Of a DNA stretch of 64,000 nt, positions 58,821-64,000 are shown one piece after another (positions within the stretch are counted from its first letter, which is position 1; every line of letters starts with the position of its first letter). Origin of the DNA: an uncultured bacterium (GTDB lineage: Bacteria > Verrucomicrobiota > Lentisphaeria > Victivallales > UBA1829); NCBI GenBank assembly GCA_900549415.1, contig URNX01000014.1, forward strand, positions 1-64,000, written 5' to 3'. The notes under the pieces were generated by a model. It had not been told where the DNA came from. It was given only the letters and a program-made list of their open reading frames with translations, and did no database searches. The position numbers were made by a program, and so were the translations under genes.

Positions 58821-60950
58821 ATGAAAAAAGTGGAATGGAAACCACGCCGAAAGCTGTACAGCTTCCCCGCTCAGGAACAAGAGTCCGCCAAACCCGTTGC
58901 CACGCCGTTCTCTTCAGATATCTTTCTTACAATCCCGGTCAAAACGAATTGCAGACCGGTGCTGACCGCTGAAACGGCTCCCGCCGCCCCGTCGCCATTG
59001 ACACTTTCCGTATTCGCGGAACAAAAGAGCGAAAGCCCGGAAAACGGAAAACCGCTTTCCCCGTCCGCCGGACGGACTTCCGAACCGTCCGATCTGCAAT
59101 TCTGCGATGGCACATCCGCGCAAACGGTTTCGCCGGCGGCGACCGTAACGACAGTTCCCGAAAATTCCGGTTTTCTCATCTCTCCGGAAGACATTTTTAC
59201 GGACACAATCGTCTCCTACACCGTCTCCGCTCCTCGAGACGTCGTTCTTCCCTATGAAGTTCCGCAGGTGAAATACATGTACGGCTGCACCGCCACGGCC
59301 ATGGGAATGCTGCTCGGCTATTACGACCGTTACGGTTATCTCGGCTACAACGTCTCCAATCTCATCAAAGGCGACGTGGAACTCAACGCCCGCGATTACA
59401 GCGGCTCCATTTACGACATGGACGCCTTTGACACCGTCCTCGGTTCCGCCATAGCTTCCAAAGGACATGTGAAACGCTTCTTCGGCCAGGAGCCGCCGCA
59501 TGAATATCCGTATACGTTCGTCAACGGAACCACGAACCTGAATATTTCCGTCTTCGACTGCATCGCGGATTTTCTCGGAACCAGCCAGTACTGGCGCGAC
59601 AACCACGACTATTCGACCACTTATTTCCCGAACACCACTCTTCAATACATCATCAACAGCACTCAGAAGCGAACCGTCTCGTCGGGCTCCATATCGATTA
59701 CAACCCCCATCCGCTGTCAGGACATGAAATACGGTCTCATGCTCTACGTGCAAAAGGCCGGCTACGCTTTGGATAAATACAATACAAAAGACACCTATGT
59801 GGACACGAACGACGGCAAGTTCACCTTTGAAGACTACATGGCGGAAATTGACGCAGGGCGTGTGGTTCTCGTCCATATCGAAGGTCACACCATGACCGGC
59901 TATGGCTACAACGCCTCTACCAGAGAGATTATTTTTGACGACACCTACCAGCACGACCAGCGGATGAAATGGGGCGGGACTTATTACTACTCCGGCTCGC
60001 GCCGCCGCTTGAAAGCCATTTCAACGATTCTTTTCGACACGAGCAATCTCAAACCGCTGGTTTCCGGCCCCGTCAAAAACGACATCAACGGCAACGGCAC
60101 AAGCGATATCGTCTTCCAGTACATCGGCGGCGATTATCAGATCGGATTCTGGATGGACGGCACGAACACCTGGCGGGGTCAGGGAATCCCGGAATCCACC
60201 GCATGGAAGGTGCTCGGAGCGTATGACATGAATTCCTCTGGAAAAGCCGACATCGTCATGTTCGGCGATGTCGTTCTCAACGGTGTTCGGAGCGCTTACA
60301 TCGGATACCGCATCGACGGCGATATGAACAACTGGAAAAGCATCAGCTGTCTGAATAACCCGGATAATATCAATTGGAATGTCAAGGTAGGAAACGTTAC
60401 GGGAAAAGCCGGAAAAAATTCCATTGTCTGGCACGCACCCAAACTTGGATCTCTCGGAGTTTGGATCGACGGAACCGATCAATGGAAATCCATTTCAACC
60501 AAATTCACAGGCAAATGGGAACTCTGCGGAACCGGAGATTTCAACGGAGACAACACAGATGAAATTCTTCTCCGCTACAACGATTCCTATTACATGACGA
60601 ATCTGAACGGAATGCTTACCTCGCTCGGCTCCACCGGAACCGCATGGACGCTTTCCGCGATCGGAGACTTCAGCGGCGACGGGAAAGATGATCTTGTCTT
60701 CTCCAACCGCACAACTGGATCCGTCATGAAATTCGAAAACGGAAGAGCCTCTGGCTACTCCAGCCTCGGACAGCTTAACGCGAAAGACTGGTTCATCTGT
60801 GGAGCAGGAGACTACAACGGCGACGGAAAAGACGATCTGCTCGTCCGCCAATACTCCACCGGAATGCTTGGCTGGTACGATGGCGGCAATATGTCGAAAT
60901 GGCATGAGCTGGGACGCGGCGTGGATATGAAATGGGCCGTCATTGCATAA
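58821..60950 (+). CDS. C39-like peptidase domain protein with FG-GAP/VCBS repeats
   Basis: A 709-residue protein. Residues 1-145 are low-complexity and Ser/Pro/Thr rich, without a signal peptide or membrane segment. Residues about 148-410 look like a C39-type cysteine peptidase: Cys156 in YGCTATAMGMLLGYYD and His356 in HIEGHTMTGYGY, followed by a DDTY segment. From 420 to the end come at least five FG-GAP-like units with calcium-loop motifs at about 421, 469, 573, 616 and 664 (DxNGDGKDD type). The start at 58821 follows GGGAGGG. How it leaves the cell is unclear; an exporter operon follows 34 bases downstream. Confidence 0.8.
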   Translation: MKKVEWKPRRKLYSFPAQEQESAKPVATPFSSDIFLTIPVKTNCRPVLTAETAPAAPSPLTLSVFAEQKSESPENGKPLSPSAGRTSEPSDLQFCDGTSAQTVSPAATVTTVPENSGFLISPEDIFTDTIVSYTVSAPRDVVLPYEVPQVKYMYGCTATAMGMLLGYYDRYGYLGYNVSNLIKGDVELNARDYSGSIYDMDAFDTVLGSAIASKGHVKRFFGQEPPHEYPYTFVNGTTNLNISVFDCIADFLGTSQYWRDNHDYSTTYFPNTTLQYIINSTQKRTVSSGSISITTPIRCQDMKYGLMLYVQKAGYALDKYNTKDTYVDTNDGKFTFEDYMAEIDAGRVVLVHIEGHTMTGYGYNASTREIIFDDTYQHDQRMKWGGTYYYSGSRRRLKAISTILFDTSNLKPLVSGPVKNDINGNGTSDIVFQYIGGDYQIGFWMDGTNTWRGQGIPESTAWKVLGAYDMNSSGKADIVMFGDVVLNGVRSAYIGYRIDGDMNNWKSISCLNNPDNINWNVKVGNVTGKAGKNSIVWHAPKLGSLGVWIDGTDQWKSISTKFTGKWELCGTGDFNGDNTDEILLRYNDSYYMTNLNGMLTSLGSTGTAWTLSAIGDFSGDGKDDLVFSNRTTGSVMKFENGRASGYSSLGQLNAKDWFICGAGDYNGDGKDDLLVRQYSTGMLGWYDGGNMSKWHELGRGVDMKWAVIA

Positions 60951-60984
60951 CGCCCAAAGCGCATAAAGGAACAAAGCTGGAAAC

Positions 60985-61833
60985 ATGTATCAGATCTCTC
61001 CAAAGTTTCAATGGAGAAAAGGGTTGAATCCTTCAGAACCTCTGAAAGAGGTTCTGAAACAGCGTACGCTGTTCGGGATGCTTTTCCGCAACAATCTGAC
61101 GGCGAAATTCCGTCACAGTCTGCTCGGAGTTCTCTGGCTCTTCATTCCGCCGGTCTGCATTCTGCTGGTCTACGTCTATATGTTCAGCTACGTGTTCAAA
61201 CTGCGCTGGCCGGAGGCGGAGCTCTCCTCCAAATGGAGCTTCGGACTTGCGGTCTACGCGGGAATCACCGTTTTTTCCGCCTTCAGCGAAAGCGTCATGG
61301 GAAGTTTGAATCTGCTCGTTTCACGCGCGGGCTCCATCAAGCGCAGTCCGTTCCCGCTGGAACTTCTTCCGGTGAGTCTCGCCTGCGCCAACATGCTGGT
61401 CTCGGCAGTGGTGCTGCTCCTGCTCGGCGTGTTCTCGGTCATTTCCGGCGGAGGGTTCTCCTGGCTCTCTCTGCTGGCATTCCCGCTGGTTGTTCTGCCG
61501 TTCCTGCTTCTGACAATCGGCTGTTCCTGGATTTCAGCCGCGCTCGGACTCTTCTTCCGCGACCTCGGGAATCTGATGAACATTCTCATGCTGTTCCTCT
61601 TCTTCTCAACGCCCATCTTCTACAGCATCAAAATGATCCCGGAAACCTTCCATTTCCTTCTGAAACTGAATCCTCTGACTCCGGCCGTCGTCAACATCCG
61701 CAACATCTTCCTCAAGGGGCTGCCGCCGGACTGGACGCAGATTCTTCTCTATTACATTATCGGAATCGCGGTATTCCAGGCGGGATACTGCTTCTTCTCC
61801 GCGATGAGGAGGCGCTTTGCCGATGTCGTCTGA
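60985..61833 (+). CDS. ABC-2 type polysaccharide exporter permease (Wzm-like)
   Basis: Inner membrane permease of 282 residues with six hydrophobic segments, FRHSLLGVLWLFIPP near residue 42-56 and FFRDLGNLMNILMLFLFFSTPIFY near 190-213, which are typical of O-antigen/teichoic acid export permeases. It works with the ATPase encoded next, whose start lies inside its end (11-base overlap). It probably exports an O-antigen or other surface glycan from the cytoplasm. Confidence 0.9.
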   Translation: MYQISPKFQWRKGLNPSEPLKEVLKQRTLFGMLFRNNLTAKFRHSLLGVLWLFIPPVCILLVYVYMFSYVFKLRWPEAELSSKWSFGLAVYAGITVFSAFSESVMGSLNLLVSRAGSIKRSPFPLELLPVSLACANMLVSAVVLLLLGVFSVISGGGFSWLSLLAFPLVVLPFLLLTIGCSWISAALGLFFRDLGNLMNILMLFLFFSTPIFYSIKMIPETFHFLLKLNPLTPAVVNIRNIFLKGLPPDWTQILLYYIIGIAVFQAGYCFFSAMRRRFADVV

Positions 61834-63100
61834 TCTGATTCTCATGCTGGAGAATGTCTCGAAGGAATATCCCTGCTCCTCCACGCGCCGCGAGATGTTC
61901 TGCAACCTTCTCTTTCCATACCGTTTCAAAAACCGCCGTTATACGGCGGTGCACCCGCTCTCGCTCCAAGTCCGGCGCGGCGAATGCCTCGGCATCATGG
62001 GCGTGAACGGAAGCGGAAAAAGCACGCTTCTGCAGATGATCGCCGGAACCGTCTGCCCGACCACCGGTCAAATCTGGGCGGATGGGAAAATTGCCTCCCT
62101 GCTCGAACTCGGCAGCTGGATCAATGCAGCCGATACCGGACGCGAAAACATCTACACCGCCGGTTACATCCGCGGTCTGACGAAAAAACAGATCGACGAA
62201 CAGCTTCCCGAAATCATCGAATTTTCGGAGATCGGCGAATTCATCGACCAGCCTGTTTCCACCTATTCGACCGGCATGGTGATGCGCCTTGCATTCTCCG
62301 CCTGCATCAAAATGGAAACCGATATTCTCCTGCTCGACGAAGTGTTCGCCGTCGGCGACGCCCGTTTTGCCCAGAAGTGCATCGCATTCCTCCGCGAGTA
62401 CATCCGTTCCCGCACGGTCCTGCTCGTCAGCCATGACGTCAATATCATCACCATGCTCTGCAGCCGCGCGATTCTGCTGGATCACGGCCGCCTGATTGCC
62501 GACGGCTCCCCGCGTGTCATCTCCGAACGCTATCTGGAACTCTGCTACGGAGAAAAACAGAATGTGGAAGTCCATGGCGCAGAAACCGCGGAAATCCCAG
62601 AAGACTGCCGCAAGGGAGAAGAGATCGCTGTTCTGCCGTTCGACTCCTCCACCCGCGCCTTCGGCGAAGGCGGCGCCGCCATTGAATCCGCGCAGTTCCT
62701 TGCCGCCGACGGCACGCCGCTGAAATCCGTCCGCGGAGGAGAATCAGTCCGTCTCGCAATCCGGGCACGCGCCCTGAAACCGCTGGAGCTTCCCGCAACA
62801 GGCTTCATCGTCCGCGCACCCGACGGTCAACACCTTTTCGGCGATACCGGAACCCCCGGCGCCATTCCTCTGCTACCCGAAGGCGGAGTCATGGAAACCG
62901 TTTTCGATTTCGTCCTTCCCCGTCTTGCCAACGGAAACTATTCCATCGGGATCTCCGTTTCCACAGGCAGACTGGACGAGCATCACATACAAATCTGGAA
63001 CCACAACGCGTTGCAATTCCAAGTGCAGTCCGGACTTCCCCTCCAGGGGGTCCTGCTCGGCTTGCCCATGCGTTCAATCACCATCAGCGAGTGCAAATAA
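61823..63100 (+). CDS. ABC polysaccharide exporter ATPase with C-terminal binding domain (Wzt-like)
   Basis: A 425-residue ATPase: Walker A GVNGSGKST at residues 60-68, signature YSTGMVMRLAFS near 148, Walker B ILLLDEVFAVGD near 168-178 and the SHDVN switch. After about residue 255 a C-terminal beta domain of about 150 residues resembles the Wzt O-antigen-binding domain (AFGEGGAAIESAQFL onward). Such domains let the exporter recognise a capped or modified glycan end. The ATG at 61823, with GAGGAGG upstream, is preferred over a TTG at 61817. Confidence 0.9.
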   Translation: MSSDLILMLENVSKEYPCSSTRREMFCNLLFPYRFKNRRYTAVHPLSLQVRRGECLGIMGVNGSGKSTLLQMIAGTVCPTTGQIWADGKIASLLELGSWINAADTGRENIYTAGYIRGLTKKQIDEQLPEIIEFSEIGEFIDQPVSTYSTGMVMRLAFSACIKMETDILLLDEVFAVGDARFAQKCIAFLREYIRSRTVLLVSHDVNIITMLCSRAILLDHGRLIADGSPRVISERYLELCYGEKQNVEVHGAETAEIPEDCRKGEEIAVLPFDSSTRAFGEGGAAIESAQFLAADGTPLKSVRGGESVRLAIRARALKPLELPATGFIVRAPDGQHLFGDTGTPGAIPLLPEGGVMETVFDFVLPRLANGNYSIGISVSTGRLDEHHIQIWNHNALQFQVQSGLPLQGVLLGLPMRSITISECK

Positions 63101-63101
63101 C

Positions 63102-64000
63102 ATGAACTTTCAGGAAGAGGAACTCTTAAGAATTTTTGACCGGGCGATCATGCCCGATTCTCTGCACGGACAGACTCTGCCGGCTCCCGAACGGGCAACC
63201 GGGGACAATTTCCAGGACATCGCCGTCAGCGAACTCCAGAATTACTGCGACGGGCTGGAACAGAAAATGATCCGCATGCAGCAGGAAATCAACACTCTCA
63301 AGCACTCTGTCGCACAGGAAAAACAGATCACCGCCAGACAGTCGAACGAATGCGAATCGCTCCGCCGCCAGATGGAATACGACAGACAGTATCTGCTCCA
63401 GATTCTGAACTCCCGCGCCTGGGCCGTAGCCCGCATGATCCACTACCTGCGCGGAATTCTCACTTTCAACAGGGCTATCATCCTCGAACTCAAGACGGTC
63501 ATTGACGACCGTCTTCTTCAGGAAGCCGCAAGCCAGAGCACCCCGAAACGCAAAGCCGCAGTTCTGCTCAGCGCTCTGATGCATCAGGCAACCCGCACCG
63601 TCAAGAAAATCGCGGGAACGAAAACTCCGTTCACGTCCCCTCTTCCCGGCTCCATACTCGAACCCGGCGTTTACGGCTCCTTCTATCAGGATGACGAACG
63701 TTTTCCGCGTCTGGATCCGGAAGTCCGCGCCATCACCTTCTATCTTCCGCAGTACCACACCTTCCCTGAAAACGACGAATGGTGGGGCAAAGGATTCACC
63801 GAATGGACCAACACCCGGAAGGCGAAACCGCGTTTCCCCGGACACTATCAGCCGCGCACGCCGCACAAAGACATCGGGTATTACGATCTCTCGCAAGTCG
63901 AAACCCTCAAACGGCAGGCCGCTCTCGCCAAAGCCCACGGGATCGACGCCTTCTGCATGTATTATTACTGGTTCGACGGCAAAAAGCTCATGGAAAAGCC
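63102..64000 (+). CDS. WbsX/GH99-like domain protein with N-terminal coiled coil, cut by the window end
   Basis: The first 299 residues are visible; the gene runs off the window. A likely coiled coil covers residues about 45-95 (LEQKMIRMQQEINTLKHSV...). From about 205 the WbsX pattern starts: VRAITFYLPQYHTFPENDEWWGKGFTEW, FPGHYQPRTP, then GIDAFCMYYYWFDGKKLMEK at the edge. In O-antigen loci, WbsX-type proteins lie next to glycosyltransferases, so a role in glycan assembly is likely. It follows the Wzt-like gene after 1 base. Confidence 0.87.
   Translation, partial: MNFQEEELLRIFDRAIMPDSLHGQTLPAPERATGDNFQDIAVSELQNYCDGLEQKMIRMQQEINTLKHSVAQEKQITARQSNECESLRRQMEYDRQYLLQILNSRAWAVARMIHYLRGILTFNRAIILELKTVIDDRLLQEAASQSTPKRKAAVLLSALMHQATRTVKKIAGTKTPFTSPLPGSILEPGVYGSFYQDDERFPRLDPEVRAITFYLPQYHTFPENDEWWGKGFTEWTNTRKAKPRFPGHYQPRTPHKDIGYYDLSQVETLKRQAALAKAHGIDAFCMYYYWFDGKKLMEK

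Overview
The window looks like a chromosomal segment of a Gram-negative member of the Lentisphaerae (Victivallis-like). This is an inference. It rests on short prepilin-type proteins with an RFTLIELLVVIAIIAILA-like N-terminus placed beside glycoside hydrolase genes, on several secreted carbohydrate-active proteins, and on WbsX/GH99-like proteins, together with Gram-negative envelope genes (lipoproteins, LolA-like carrier, MMPL exporter, Wzm/Wzt-type O-antigen exporter). No rRNA, tRNA, CRISPR array, insertion sequence or phage gene was seen.

Layout. 1-14.9 kb is housekeeping: leuCD, fumC-hrpB, a minus-strand run ychF-murJ-nitroreductase-unknown, murD, a nucleoside hydrolase with an AraC-type regulator, and murC. 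15.06-31.2 kb is one co-directional, mostly overlapping set of 16 genes closed by a strong terminator. Its content (ketoreductase, flavoprotein, three intact ketosynthases, two half-ketosynthase domains, ACP, three acyltransfer/ligase enzymes, two hot-dog dehydratases, a thioesterase, LolA-like protein, MMPL exporter, DUF3261-like lipoprotein, GT2) matches aryl polyene (APE) type pigment loci. The aromatic starter would be activated by the AMP ligase, extended on the ACP by the type II enzymes, acylated into a lipid and exported by the LolA/MMPL/lipoprotein set.

31.5-45.1 kb (minus strand) is a plant-glycan utilisation operon: GH99-like protein, prepilin-type protein, large secreted clan GH-A hydrolase, secreted binding protein, GH78 alpha-L-rhamnosidase, GH2 beta-mannosidase-like enzyme, sugar isomerase-like TIM barrel and Gfo/Idh oxidoreductase, with an AraC regulator upstream. 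A short in-frame fragment lies after the last gene. 45.2-48.6 kb (plus strand) is a second small glycan operon: LacI regulator, prepilin-type protein, GH5 hydrolase.

48.7-58.7 kb holds a lipoprotein tyrosine phosphatase with a large insertion, then carA, a one-lobe binding lipoprotein, an L,D-transpeptidase-like protein that has lost its cysteine, accA, an ArgA-like acetyltransferase, a gamma-glutamylcyclotransferase/amidoligase-like fusion, murI, a DUF2062 membrane protein and prmC. 58.8-64 kb begins a surface polysaccharide locus: a C39-like/FG-GAP protein, Wzm-like permease, Wzt-like ATPase and a WbsX-domain protein cut by the window end.

The best candidates for new biology are the APE-like locus with its half-KS/GT2/DUF2062 fusion, and the cyclotransferase/amidoligase-like fusion between acetyltransferase and glutamate racemase genes. 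Promoters were assigned by eye; several share a TGC-extended -10 box.
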